A stretch of DNA of 41,228 bases from Tepidanaerobacteraceae bacterium (GCA_030446005.1 JASUSP010000012.1:1-41228); one strand, 5' to 3'. Positions 26,718 through 34,736 are shown, counted from the first letter of the stretch. Notes: a model not told the origin generated them from the sequence alone. Translations and numbers: made by a program.

Positions 26718-27371
26718 TTAACGGTTTTTAGAAAGGTATTTTACCACCAAATCTCCAAGGACCTGGATGAGCTGCACCATTACCACGAGTATTGCAACGG
26801 TATAGAGCATGATGTCGAGCATGAAGCGCTGGTATCCGTAACGCACCGCCAGGTCTCCCAGTCCACCACCTCCTATCACGCCGGCCATGGCGGAATACCC
26901 CACCAGGTTTATGGCGGTTATGGTTATTCCAGCGGCGATTGAAGGCAGGGCCTCCGGGATTAAAACTTTTGTGATGACCTGAAAGGGAGATGCTCCCATG
27001 GCCTGTGCTGCCTCAATGACGCCGCGGTCTACCTCGCGAAGCGCCGTTTCGGTGAGTCTTCCCACGAACGGAATTGCTGCCACCGAGAGGGGTACTATGG
27101 CGGCCGTGGTGCCTATGGATTTGCCTACGAGCCACCGAGTAAAGGGGATGAGCATTATCAGCAAAATGACGAATGGAATGGAGCGGAAAATGTTCACGAG
27201 AGTCCCCATTATTTTGTTAAGGAGGCTGTTTTGCAAAATTTTTCCTTTATCGGTGGAATAGAGCAGGACGCCGAGAGGTATTCCGAAAAAACATGCTATG
27301 AGCACCGATACTGCCACCATGTAGACGGTCTCCGTGGTAGCATTGAAAAGCAGCTTTAGAGTTTCAGTCAA
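26718..27371 (-). CDS. metI: Methionine ABC transporter permease
   Basis: 217 residues with five predicted membrane helices and the permease EAA-loop region ALREVDRGVIEAAQAMGASPFQ that docks onto the ATPase. FRSIPFVILLIMLIPFTR is typical of MetI. Two copies form the membrane channel. The start overlaps the end of metN by 8 bases, indicating translational coupling. Confidence 0.95.
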   Translation of the reverse strand: MTETLKLLFNATTETVYMVAVSVLIACFFGIPLGVLLYSTDKGKILQNSLLNKIMGTLVNIFRSIPFVILLIMLIPFTRWLVGKSIGTTAAIVPLSVAAIPFVGRLTETALREVDRGVIEAAQAMGASPFQVITKVLIPEALPSIAAGITITAINLVGYSAMAGVIGGGGLGDLAVRYGYQRFMLDIMLYTVAILVVMVQLIQVLGDLVVKYLSKNR

Positions 27372-28398
27372 TTTCTACCACCTCCACGTCAAGGCCTATA
27401 TCCCTCAGATATGAGAAGGCGCTGTCGGCCGTCCCGTTTTTTCCTTCGAGCTGCACCACCAGGGTTCCGAAGGGCATGCCCTGGATGTGGTCTATGTTTC
27501 CGTACAAAATATTGGCGTTCACGTCGAATTTTTTGACAACCTCCGAGAGAATGGGCTTGGCGGTAATTTCGCCGAAAAATCCTATTTTGACCACGCGACC
27601 CTCCGCGAGGTTGCCGTTTAAAGCCTTTATTTTTACCTTCAGTTCTTCGGGAATTTCACTAATAGATACGGATTTCAGGAAGTTGCGGGCCGTCTGAGTT
27701 TTCGGCCTCGAAAATATTTCGAAAGTCGGACCCTGCTCCACTACCCGGCTTTTTTCTATGACCGCCACTTTGTTGCATATTTGCTTTATCACGTTCATCT
27801 CGTGGGTTACAATCACCATTGTGATGCCCAGCTTTTCATTGATGTCTTTTAGAAGTTTCAAAATTGAAAGGGTGGTTTCCGGGTCCAGGGCCGAGGTCGC
27901 TTCGTCGCAGAGCAGCACCTTCGGGTCGCAGGCCAGGGCTCGAGCAATGCCGACTCTCTGCTTCTGTCCTCCCGAAAGCTGTGAAGGGAAGGACTTTGCC
28001 TTGTCGGTAAGCCCTACCAGTTCAAGGAGTTCATCCACCTTTTCGTCTATGGTTTTTCTATCAAAACCGGCGATTTCCAGCGGAAAGGCCACATTCCCCC
28101 GAACGGTTCGGGAGGAAAGCAGGTTAAAGTGCTGGAATATCATGCCGATTTTCTTTCGCATTTCCTTCAACTCTCTGGGAGAAAGTCCGGTCATCTCCAC
28201 ACCGTCGATTTCGATGGAGCCGGACGTGGGCTTTTCCAGCAAATTGATGCACCGAAGCAGGGTGCTTTTTCCTGCGCCGCTGAGGCCTATTATTCCGAAA
28301 ATGTCGCCCCTTTCGATGTCGAGATTTATGCCGTCTAACGCTTTGACGGTTCCTGAAGCCGAAGTGTAGACCTTTGTGAGATTCCTTATGCGGATCAA
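27364..28398 (-). CDS. metN: Methionine ABC transporter ATP-binding protein
   Basis: 344 residues. The ABC domain has Walker A GLSGAGKST, signature LSGGQKQR and Walker B VLLCDEATSALD, plus the H-loop in VIVTHEMNV. The last ~90 residues (from about 255) form the C-terminal NIL/ACT-like domain (VVKIGFFGEITAKPILSEV) that binds methionine and allosterically inhibits MetNI. First gene of the metNIQ-racemase operon. The leader carries a SAM-I riboswitch and terminator, so transcription should fall when SAM is plentiful. Confidence 0.96.
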   Translation of the reverse strand: MIRIRNLTKVYTSASGTVKALDGINLDIERGDIFGIIGLSGAGKSTLLRCINLLEKPTSGSIEIDGVEMTGLSPRELKEMRKKIGMIFQHFNLLSSRTVRGNVAFPLEIAGFDRKTIDEKVDELLELVGLTDKAKSFPSQLSGGQKQRVGIARALACDPKVLLCDEATSALDPETTLSILKLLKDINEKLGITMVIVTHEMNVIKQICNKVAVIEKSRVVEQGPTFEIFSRPKTQTARNFLKSVSISEIPEELKVKIKALNGNLAEGRVVKIGFFGEITAKPILSEVVKKFDVNANILYGNIDHIQGMPFGTLVVQLEGKNGTADSAFSYLRDIGLDVEVVEID

Positions 28399-28424
28399 TT
28401 AAATCCCTCCCCTCCCAAAAATGC

Positions 28425-28460
28425 AACAAAAAACCCCCTTCTGACAGCGAGAAGAGGGTT
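28425..28460 (-). terminator. Riboswitch-controlled terminator before metN
   Basis: On the minus strand AACCCTCTTCTCG pairs imperfectly with CAGAAGGGGGTT, followed by a run of T. It lies 8 bases after the aptamer P1 stem and about 25 bases before the metN start. It is the expression platform of the SAM-I riboswitch. Confidence 0.88.
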
Positions 28461-28467
28461 AAAAAAC

Positions 28468-28582
28468 CTCTTATCTGCCAGAACGTAACGTTCTGCTGGA
28501 ATTAGCACCGCTGCAACTGCCCTTGCAGTTGCCGGTTGCCGGGTTTCATCGGGCCAGTCCCTCCACCTGCTCTCGATAAGAG
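28468..28582 (-). ncRNA. SAM-I riboswitch (S-box) aptamer
   Basis: Read on the minus strand, CTCTTATC (28582-28575) and GATAAGAG (28475-28468) form P1. Conserved core sequences between them are AGAGCAGGTGGAGGGACTGG, CCGATGAAACCCGGCAACC, and GGTGCTAATTCCAGCAGAAC. These are the standard S-box signatures: kink-turn region, pseudoknot loop and P3/J3-4 elements. SAM binding stabilises P1 and allows the terminator to form, shutting off metNIQ and the racemase-family gene. Confidence 0.97.
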
Positions 28583-28610
28583 TTTTTCTTATTCAATTTT
28601 GTTGATATAA

Positions 28611-28639
28611 ATATTAGCATTCCTTTCGGATTATGTCAA
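28611..28639 (-). promoter_or_regulatory. Sigma-A promoter of the met operon
   Basis: Minus strand: perfect TTGACA (28639-28634), a 17-base spacer, then TAATAT (28616-28611). It lies ~30 bases before the aptamer begins and only ~27 bases after the stop of the upstream osmolyte-binding gene. Confidence 0.88.
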
Positions 28640-28666
28640 TTATTTTTTTTATGCCCAAATATAGCG

Positions 28667-29575
28667 CTAAATTAAACCCTTTTCCTTGAGGAACTCTTCG
28701 GCTACCTGGGAAGGTTCTTTTCCTTCGCCGTCCACCCGGTAGTTGAGCTGCTGCATCTCTTCGTCGGAAATTTGGCCCGCGAGCTTATTGAGCACCTCTT
28801 TAAGCTGCGGATATTTTTCAAGCACGTCCTGCCTTATGAGCACTGCGGCGTGATAGGGCGGAAAAAAGTGCTTGTCGTCCTCAAGGATTTTAAGATTGTA
28901 GCGCACCAGAAGACCGTCGGTAGCAAAGGCGTCGATTACCTGGACTTCATTGTTGGCTATAGCCTGATATCTTAGTCCCACATCCATGGACTTGGTATCC
29001 TTAAAGTTAAAACCATATACTTTCTTCAAGCCCGGGTATCCATCGGGCCTTTCGAGAAATTCCATAGTAGCGCCCAATATAAGACTGTCGCTTATTTTCG
29101 CCAGGTCCGAGAAGGTTTGAAGGCCATGCTCTTGGGCAAACTCCTTTTTTACGGCGAGAGTATAGGTGTTGTTGAATCCCAGGGGTTTCAACCACACCAA
29201 GTTCCAGCGCTTTTTGAATTCTTCCGAGACTATCCTGTAGGCTTCGTCGGGGTCTGTGATGGATTCCATGCCGAGCAGGTTCACAAGGCCCGTGCCGGTG
29301 TATTCCACGTAGGTGTCGATACCCCCGTTTTTTCCTCCGCGCTTTAAGGCCTCAAAGCACACGCTGGTACCTCCGAGCCCCGTTTTTAGTTCCACGTTCA
29401 GGTTGGTATGGGCCTTTATCATCTCCGCCACTATGTTGGCCATTATAACCTGTTCGGTAAAGTTTTTAGAGCCAATCACTATGGTGTCCTGAGCCTTCTT
29501 TTCTCCCAGACTGCATCCTGCTGCTATAGTCAGGACCAAAAGCGATGAAAGAAAAATCGCGAGTTTCTTTTTCAA
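28667..29575 (-). CDS. opuCC: Osmoprotectant (glycine betaine/choline-type) ABC substrate-binding lipoprotein
   Basis: 302 residues of the OpuC/OsmF group. A lipoprotein signal ends AAGC with Cys21. The mature protein opens [21 protein letters not shown], the hallmark of quaternary-amine binding proteins. [15 protein letters not shown] and [14 protein letters not shown] follow, along with [14 protein letters not shown] in the second lobe. It captures betaine-, choline- or carnitine-like solutes. Third gene of the opuC operon, 14 bases after the permease gene. No terminator was seen after it before the met promoter. Confidence 0.92.
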   Translation of the reverse strand: MKKKLAIFLSSLLVLTIAAGCSLGEKKAQDTIVIGSKNFTEQVIMANIVAEMIKAHTNLNVELKTGLGGTSVCFEALKRGGKNGGIDTYVEYTGTGLVNLLGMESITDPDEAYRIVSEEFKKRWNLVWLKPLGFNNTYTLAVKKEFAQEHGLQTFSDLAKISDSLILGATMEFLERPDGYPGLKKVYGFNFKDTKSMDVGLRYQAIANNEVQVIDAFATDGLLVRYNLKILEDDKHFFPPYHAAVLIRQDVLEKYPQLKEVLNKLAGQISDEEMQQLNYRVDGEGKEPSQVAEEFLKEKGLI

Positions 29576-29589
29576 CCTAAACTCCTCCT

Positions 29590-30240
29590 TTACAATTTTA
29601 TTCCTTTCGGCATTACCTTCCTTTCCAGGAAGAAGAAGACCCTATCTATTAAAAGGGCCAGTATCATAGCCGGTACAGCACCCGCCAAAATTAGCTTGGT
29701 GTTTACCATGGATATCCCGCGGTATATGAGCTGTCCCAGACCTCCCGCGCCTATGAGGGCAGCCAGGGTAGTATACCCCACGGCCATTACCGCCGCAATT
29801 CGGATTCCTGCCATGATTACGGGGAGGGCAAGAGGTATCCTCACCATAGTCATCAGCTGGAATTCGGTCATCCCCATGCCGATGCCCGCTTCAATTATGG
29901 CCCTGTCTATGCTGGTAAGGCCGGTGTAGGTGTTTTTTATAATTGGAAGCAGTGCATAAACTATTACCATTACAATTGAGGGAGTGGAGCCGATTCCCAA
30001 AAGAGGCACCATAAAACCCATGAGGGCAAGGCTGGGCATGGCCTGGACGGCGTTGGCCACCCCCAGGATAAAAGGCGACATTCCGGGAATCATAGTCATG
30101 ATTATTCCCATGGGAACACCTATGGATATGGCGATGAGAATTGCCATGAAGGAAAGCTGCAGGTGCTGGCCGGAAAAAAGCAGGATGTCGTCCATGCGCT
30201 GCACAATGAAATTTATATATTCGCTTACCATCCGAATCAC
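29590..30240 (-). CDS. opuCB: Osmoprotectant ABC transporter permease
   Basis: 216 residues with five to six membrane helices and the ABC permease docking segment [54 protein letters not shown] is broken into helices typical of the OpuCB/OpuCD family. Many OpuC systems carry two different permeases; only one gene is present here, so the channel is probably a homodimer. It starts 9 bases after the ATPase gene ends. Confidence 0.92.
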   Translation of the reverse strand: MIRMVSEYINFIVQRMDDILLFSGQHLQLSFMAILIAISIGVPMGIIMTMIPGMSPFILGVANAVQAMPSLALMGFMVPLLGIGSTPSIVMVIVYALLPIIKNTYTGLTSIDRAIIEAGIGMGMTEFQLMTMVRIPLALPVIMAGIRIAAVMAVGYTTLAALIGAGGLGQLIYRGISMVNTKLILAGAVPAMILALLIDRVFFFLERKVMPKGIKL

Positions 30241-30249
30241 CCTTTTTTA

Positions 30250-31359
30250 TTATTCTAAGCTTTCCCCCAGCAGATTCACCAGAGTGCTGCGGGTAACCAG
30301 CCCTTTTAAAATGTTGTTCTCGTCCACTACTGGCACGTATCCAATCCTCTTTTGCGACATGAGTTTTAAAACGTCTAGAACCGAATCCTCGGGCCTTACC
30401 GTAAAAAGATTTCTGGTATAGATTTCTTCCAACTTCCTGGCTTTATCCTTATTCTGCCGTATGTTTTCCGCCGTCACTATTCCCAAAAGGCGGTTTTCAT
30501 TGTCTACCACCAGGACGCTGTCCACGCCGCTTTCGGTCATAATTTCAACAGCCTGGGTTAAAGTCCTTGACGGCAGGGCTTTTACGGGATTGGTTATCAT
30601 GACATCCTTTACTGACATAAGTTCCGGCTGCTTCCATAGACGTTTCTTTCCGATGAGATTTTCCACGAATTCGTTGGCGGGGTTTTTAAGGATTTCTTCA
30701 GGAGTATCGAACTGGACGACCTTCCCTTCCTTCATGATGCATATACGGTCCGCCAGCTTTAAAGCTTCGTCGATGTCGTGCGTTACGAACACGATGGTCT
30801 TTTTTAGCTTTTCTTGGAGTTCGTAAAGTTCGTCCTGTAACTGGGTCCGAGCTATTGGATCGATGGCGCTAAAGGGTTCATCCATAAGGATTATTTCTGG
30901 GTCTGCTGCCAAGGCCCTTGCGACGCCTACCCGCTGCCTTTGACCGCCGGAGAGTTCCAAAGGAAATCTGTTGATGAACTGTTCGGGCGGCATACCCACC
31001 AGCATCAAAAGTTCCTCAACCCTCTTTAGCCTTTTTTCCCTGGGCCATTTTTTTAAAAGCGGCACCAGCTCTATGTTCTGCCTTACCGTCATGTGGGGAA
31101 AAAGGCCTATCTGCTGGATTACATAACCGATATTGCGGCGAAGTTCTATTGGGTCTTTTTTGGATATATCCTCACCGTCTATAAAAATTGTTCCCGATGA
31201 TGGTTCGACGAGTCTGTTTATCATTTTCAGGCAGGTGGTCTTGCCGCATCCGCTCGGGCCTATGAGAACCACGAATTCGCCGTCATTTATCTCGAGATTT
31301 ACCCCACTTATGACTTCGGTTTCTCCGTATTTCTTGGTAATGTTATCGAACTTTATCAA
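30250..31359 (-). CDS. opuCA: Osmoprotectant ABC transporter ATPase with CBS pair
   Basis: 369 residues from a TTG start at 31359, eight bases after the AAAAAGGGGGG ribosome site; the frame is open upstream, but that part coincides with the promoter/operator. The ABC domain has Walker A GPSGCGKTT, signature LSGGQRQR, Walker B IILMDEPFSAID and H-loop FVTHDIDEAL. Residues ~255-369 form two CBS motifs (TQAVEIMTESGVDSVLVVD and SVLDVLKLMSQKRIGYVPVVD). In Listeria and Staphylococcus OpuCA, the CBS pair binds c-di-AMP and lowers uptake. It is first in the transporter operon, directly behind a BusR-type regulator gene. Confidence 0.93.
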   Translation of the reverse strand: MIKFDNITKKYGETEVISGVNLEINDGEFVVLIGPSGCGKTTCLKMINRLVEPSSGTIFIDGEDISKKDPIELRRNIGYVIQQIGLFPHMTVRQNIELVPLLKKWPREKRLKRVEELLMLVGMPPEQFINRFPLELSGGQRQRVGVARALAADPEIILMDEPFSAIDPIARTQLQDELYELQEKLKKTIVFVTHDIDEALKLADRICIMKEGKVVQFDTPEEILKNPANEFVENLIGKKRLWKQPELMSVKDVMITNPVKALPSRTLTQAVEIMTESGVDSVLVVDNENRLLGIVTAENIRQNKDKARKLEEIYTRNLFTVRPEDSVLDVLKLMSQKRIGYVPVVDENNILKGLVTRSTLVNLLGESLE

Positions 31360-31383
31360 GACCGTCACCCCCCTTTTTGCAAG

Positions 31384-31415
31384 TGACAACTTAGATTATA
31401 TCATTAGAGTTGTCA
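31384..31415. promoter_or_regulatory. Bipartite operator, probable BusR-type binding site
   Basis: A perfect inverted repeat: TGACAACT at 31384-31391 and AGTTGTCA at 31408-31415. Counting the inner half-sites as TGACA and TGTCA, exactly 22 bases separate them (31389-31410). BusR of Streptococcus agalactiae is known to recognise a bipartite motif separated by 22 bp through a coiled-coil ruler. The repeat spans the -10 of the opuCA promoter, so binding would block RNA polymerase. Confidence 0.8.
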
Positions 31416-31424
31416 TTTTGGCAA
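31395..31424 (-). promoter_or_regulatory. Sigma-A promoter of the opuC operon
   Basis: Minus strand: TTGCCA (31424-31419), an 18-base spacer, then perfect TATAAT (31400-31395). The -10 box lies between the two operator arms. It is about 36 bases upstream of the opuCA start. Confidence 0.82.
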
Positions 31425-31433
31425 ATTTTATTT

Positions 31434-32054
31434 TTACTGACTGTTTATGAAGGCCTCGCACCTTGCGAGGATGTCCTCCTTTCCCACCAGCACCAAAAAG
31501 TCTCCTGCCATTATTCTGAAATGGGGTCCTGGCGAAAGAAAAAGTTCTTCCTCTCTTCTCACCGCTATGACGGTGGCGCCGGTATTTTCCCAGAACTTTA
31601 GCTCAGATATAGTTTTCCCCACTGCAGAGCTTTTTTCATTCACCCGAATTTCCACAGGGTTGAAGGCATTTATATTTCTCAGGCGGTTGGCGTATTCTAT
31701 TATTTTCATCAAAATGGATTCCAGCCTTTCGTCCAACAGTCTTCTTGCGTTAAGAATTTCTGCCAGTTCGTTCCTCAAAGATTCGAGGGTATGTTTTTCG
31801 TTGAAACGGGCGACGTAACTGTAGGCGGCCTGCCTTGATGTTACGATAATACCCCTTCCGTGTTCCGCGTGAACTACTCCCATGTCTTCCAATAAAGAAA
31901 TTGCCCTTCTTACTGTTTCGGGGGAGACGTTATAAAGCCCGGCCAGGTTGGACCTACCGTACAATTTTTCTCCTTCCTGAAATTCTCCCTGAACTATTCT
32001 CCTTGCTATATCGAGGGCTATGTACTCGTATTTAGGTCTTGCAAATTCACTCAT
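31434..32054 (-). CDS. busR: GntR-type regulator with RCK_C (TrkA-C) domain, BusR-like
   Basis: 206 residues. Residues ~8-73 are a GntR winged helix (YIALDIARRIVQGEFQEGEKL, then GLYNVSPETVRRAISLLEDMGVV, then a HGRGIIV wing). Residues ~86-128 look like a coiled coil (ESLRNELAEILNARRLLDERL). Residues ~133-204 are an RCK_C domain (VEIRVNEKSSAVGKTISEL, GDFLVLVGKEDIL). This domain order is that of BusR, a c-di-AMP-activated repressor of betaine uptake in lactic-acid bacteria and streptococci. It lies just upstream of the opuC operon on the same strand, and a BusR-type operator sits in the gap. The ATG follows GGAGGT. c-di-AMP binding is inferred from the family. Confidence 0.88.
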   Translation of the reverse strand: MSEFARPKYEYIALDIARRIVQGEFQEGEKLYGRSNLAGLYNVSPETVRRAISLLEDMGVVHAEHGRGIIVTSRQAAYSYVARFNEKHTLESLRNELAEILNARRLLDERLESILMKIIEYANRLRNINAFNPVEIRVNEKSSAVGKTISELKFWENTGATVIAVRREEELFLSPGPHFRIMAGDFLVLVGKEDILARCEAFINSQ

Positions 32055-32100
32055 ATTCGAAATACCTCCAGTTTTTTGCTAAATTATTGAAACTTGTACT

Positions 32101-32130
32101 ATTATAGACCGTAAAAAAGCGGCGAAGCAA
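32101..32130 (-). promoter_or_regulatory. Promoter of the busR-like gene
   Basis: Minus strand: TTGCTT (32130-32125), an 18-base spacer, then TATAAT (32106-32101). It is 47 bases before the start codon. No second copy of the TGACA-N22-TGTCA motif was found here, so autoregulation is not evident. Confidence 0.6.
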
Positions 32131-32260
32131 GGTGAAATAGACAGCATATTAAAGGAGCGCAGTAAAAAATGGCAGGTTCCAAGGCGCCCATATGGACTGG
32201 ATTGGAGCGGATACCAACGGATGGGGATTTTAGCCCTACCCAAAATTTTTACCCAAGTTT

Positions 32261-32303
32261 GTTAAAAATTTAACTTGAAACGGCGCGATATATATGGTAA
32301 AAT
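32261..32303 (+). promoter_or_regulatory. Promoter of the FecCD-type ABC operon with adjacent palindrome
   Basis: TTGAAA (32275-32280), a 17-base spacer, then TAAAAT (32298-32303) form a good sigma-A promoter. Immediately upstream GTTAAA (32261-32266) and TTTAAC (32269-32274) make an inverted repeat touching the -35, a possible operator for an unknown regulator. The interval 32131-32260 before it holds no gene I can support. Confidence 0.65.
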
Positions 32304-32358
32304 AGTGTTACGAAATATGAAAAAAGTAGCACCTAAATAGCATGAAAGGGATGCTTTT

Positions 32359-32536
32359 ATGGAACTTTTGCCCATTGGAAAGATTCACAGCCCATACCGA
32401 ACGGTGAAGGAAGCACCGCGCCAGGGGCGTCCATAAGACCAGAACGCCCTTTGGACCGGAAATCCGGAGAGTTTTTGCCTGCCGATCTCCAGCACGGCCT
32501 AATCTAATTTGGTTTATAAAAAAACAAAAAGGATGA
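32359..32536 (+). pseudogene. Remnant of a TrmO/TsaA-family tRNA methyltransferase gene
   Basis: ATG 32359 follows AAAGGG and encodes MELLPIGKIHSPYRTVKEA then PRQGRP before TAA at 32434. That is the N-terminus of the TrmO/TsaA (UPF0066) family, which adds a methyl group to t6A37 of tRNA-Thr using SAM. The +1 frame from 32429 to the TGA at 32536 encodes RTPFGPEIRRVFACRSPARPN, matching the family's conserved GVFATRSPxRPNPIG motif. About 50 residues between the two blocks, and the whole C-terminus, are missing. The gene has thus lost an internal segment with a frame change and its 3' part. It lies in the leader of the ABC operon, 6 bases from the next start. A riboswitch was considered but the protein match is much better. 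Confidence 0.8.
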
Positions 32537-32542
32537 GACGAA

Positions 32543-33673
32543 ATGGAAAGAAAAATATCAAAAGGAGCCGTGTTAACCGCTTTAATATTAGCCTTATTGG
32601 TATTAATTTCAGGTTGCGGTACGAATATGCCGGGAGGGAAGAGCACGGAAGCAGAAAAAGAAAAAATAGTCATCACGGATATGGCCGGAAGAGAACTTAA
32701 GGTTCCCGTTCCGGCAAATAAGGTGGTGGCAATAGGACCCGGTGCTTTGAGGCTCGTGATATACGCCGGCGGGGCAGGTAAGGTGGTGGGCGTAGAAAAC
32801 ATTGAAAAAAGACAGCCTACGGGAAGACCATACATCTTGGCGTATCCTGAACTAAAAGAATTGCCTTCAATAGGTGAGGGAGGACCTAACTCCGCACCTG
32901 ATGCGGAGGCAATCCTTTCGGCAAACCCCGACGTGATTTTTGCGGCAAACCTTTCGGATAAGGCACAGGTGGAGGAATTGCAGCAAAAGACTGGGATTCC
33001 CGTAGTGGTCTTGAGTTACGGTAACCTTACGGTTTTCAGCGAAGAACTATACAAATCGATAGAGCTTGTGGGAAAGGTCATCGGAACTGAAAAGAGGGCA
33101 CAGGAAGTTATCGAATTTTTGAAGGACTGTCAAAAAGACCTTAATGAAAGAACCCGGGATATCCCCGAAGAAGAAAAGCCGAAGGTTTACGTGGGAGCGC
33201 TAGGGATGAGGGGTGCCCACGGAATAGAGAGCACCCAGGCGGGATATCCTCCCTTTGAGGCGATAAATGCCAAGAATGTGGCGAACGAAATCGGAAAAAC
33301 GGGCAGCGTCATGATAGACAGGGAAAAGCTCCTTTCATGGGACCCGGATATTATTTTCATAGACGAAGGGGGCCTCAAATTGGTGCTTGAGGATTACGAA
33401 AAAAATCCCGCCTTTTATCATTCACTGAAAGCGGTGAAAACGGGAGAGATATACGGCCAAATACCCTTTAATTACTATGCCACCAATGTCGATACCGCTT
33501 TGGCAAACGCGTACTACGCCGGGAAGGTAATTTTCCCGGAAAGGTTTAAGGACGTAGATCCCGCCCAAAAAGCGGACGAGATTTACCGCTTCCTTCTAGG
33601 CAAGCCGTTGTATGAAAAAATGGCGGCGGATTACGGCGGTTACAAGAAGCTCGATTTAGCAAAATCAAAATAA
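32543..33673 (+). CDS. Metal/chelate ABC transporter substrate-binding lipoprotein (FepB/BtuF type)
   Basis: 376 residues. A lipoprotein signal ends ISGC with Cys25. The mature protein opens VVITDMAGRELKVPVPANKVVAIGPG-like (IVITDMAGREL, then VVAIGPGALRLV), the standard N-terminal lobe of helical-backbone class III binding proteins. NPDVIFAANLSDKAQVEEL and DPDIIFIDEGGLKLVL follow. Such proteins bind ferric siderophores, haem, cobalamin or, in the MolB branch, molybdate/tungstate; the ligand cannot be named here. First intact gene of a four-gene operon with a FecCD permease, ATPase and FmdE-family protein. The ATG follows AAAAGGATGAG inside the end of the TrmO remnant. Confidence 0.9.
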   Translation: MERKISKGAVLTALILALLVLISGCGTNMPGGKSTEAEKEKIVITDMAGRELKVPVPANKVVAIGPGALRLVIYAGGAGKVVGVENIEKRQPTGRPYILAYPELKELPSIGEGGPNSAPDAEAILSANPDVIFAANLSDKAQVEELQQKTGIPVVVLSYGNLTVFSEELYKSIELVGKVIGTEKRAQEVIEFLKDCQKDLNERTRDIPEEEKPKVYVGALGMRGAHGIESTQAGYPPFEAINAKNVANEIGKTGSVMIDREKLLSWDPDIIFIDEGGLKLVLEDYEKNPAFYHSLKAVKTGEIYGQIPFNYYATNVDTALANAYYAGKVIFPERFKDVDPAQKADEIYRFLLGKPLYEKMAADYGGYKKLDLAKSK

Positions 33674-33692
33674 GTCCGGGGAGAATAATAAG

Positions 33693-34736
33693 ATGAATGA
33701 ATATACGTCGAGGAGTATAGCAGTTAGATACGTTGAGCATACAAGAAAAAAACTTTTCGTCGTTATTGTCTTCCTCCTCGCTACGCTATTGGCTTCGATA
33801 TATGCCCTGAATGCAGGCGCGGAAAGGATCAACATCGAAAGTCTCATTTTGGCACTTCTAAATAAGGGGGATGTGAAGGTAAGAACCATCTTATGGAATA
33901 TAAGGCTCCCCCGCGTAATGGCATCCATTTTTGCCGGTGCCGGGCTTTCGGTGGCGGGCCTTATTATACAGACCCTTTTGAGAAACCCTCTGGCTTCCCC
34001 TTACACCCTGGGGGTTTCTCAAGGGGCGGCCTTTGGCGCAGCGGCCGCCATCATCGCCGTTGGAACTGGCGTCAATTACAGCCCTTACCTGGTGACGGCC
34101 TGTGCGTTTTTGGGTGCTATAACGACATCCTTTATAGTGCTCTTTTTAGCCCGACTAAGGGGTGTGACGCCGGAAGCCATGGTCCTCGCAGGAGTTGCCC
34201 TCGGGTCCCTCTTTCAGGCGGCTACTATAATATTGCAGTATTTTGCAAACGATGTGCAGCTTGCTTCCATCGTGTTTTGGACCTTCGGAGATATGGGAAG
34301 GGCCTCCCTTTTGGACTTGAAGATAATGGCGGCCGTAACCCTTATTGCATCGGTGTATTTTACCTTGCAGCTGTGGAACTACAATACTATAGAAAGTGGA
34401 GAGGAAACTGCAAAAGGCCTCGGAGTGGAAGTCGAAAGGGTAAGATTTTGGGGGATGGTGGTCGTATCGCTGCTTGCCGCTACTATAGTTTCCTTCCTCG
34501 GAATCATCGGGTTTGTAGGCCTTGTGGGGCCGCACATCATGAGAAGACTTTTGGGGACTGACCACCGCTTTCTAATCCCGGGGTCGGGTATGGCGGGTGC
34601 TTTTTTGCTCCTCGTCTCCGACACCCTGGCGAGGACCGTCGTTTCCCCTGTGGTGCTTCCTGTGGGGGCGGTTACTTCGTTCATGGGGGCGCCGCTGTTC
34701 CTTTATCTTCTCTACAGGGGGTTCGGGAAAAGATGA
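33693..34736 (+). CDS. FecCD-family ABC transporter permease
   Basis: 347 residues, about ten membrane helices. Signature segments are LWNIRLPRVMASIFAGAGLSVAG, LLRNPLASPYTLGVSQGAAFGA near the N-terminus and FLGIIGFVGLVGPHIMRRLLG in the ATPase-docking loop. These are shared by BtuC, FhuB, FecCD and MolB. Two copies form the channel. GGGGAG lies ahead of the ATG, 19 bases after the binding-protein stop. The stop overlaps the ATPase start as ATGA. Confidence 0.93.
   Translation: MNEYTSRSIAVRYVEHTRKKLFVVIVFLLATLLASIYALNAGAERINIESLILALLNKGDVKVRTILWNIRLPRVMASIFAGAGLSVAGLIIQTLLRNPLASPYTLGVSQGAAFGAAAAIIAVGTGVNYSPYLVTACAFLGAITTSFIVLFLARLRGVTPEAMVLAGVALGSLFQAATIILQYFANDVQLASIVFWTFGDMGRASLLDLKIMAAVTLIASVYFTLQLWNYNTIESGEETAKGLGVEVERVRFWGMVVVSLLAATIVSFLGIIGFVGLVGPHIMRRLLGTDHRFLIPGSGMAGAFLLLVSDTLARTVVSPVVLPVGAVTSFMGAPLFLYLLYRGFGKR

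Noticed and set aside
28640-28666. Terminator for the opuC operon before the met promoter
   Set aside because: TAGCGCTA is self-complementary, but on the minus strand it is followed by A residues, not T.
32169-32273. 34-codon frame starting MAGSKAPIWTGLERI upstream of the ABC operon promoter
   Set aside because: Ribosome site spacing is poor and no family is recognised; it ends at the palindrome/-35, so it may be a gene remnant or chance. Not enough to call.
32400-32500. Hairpins (GGGCGT/ACGCCC and CCGGA/TCCGG) suggesting a molybdenum-cofactor riboswitch before the ABC operon
   Set aside because: The same bases encode conserved TrmO motifs in two frames, and I could not match the riboswitch consensus.
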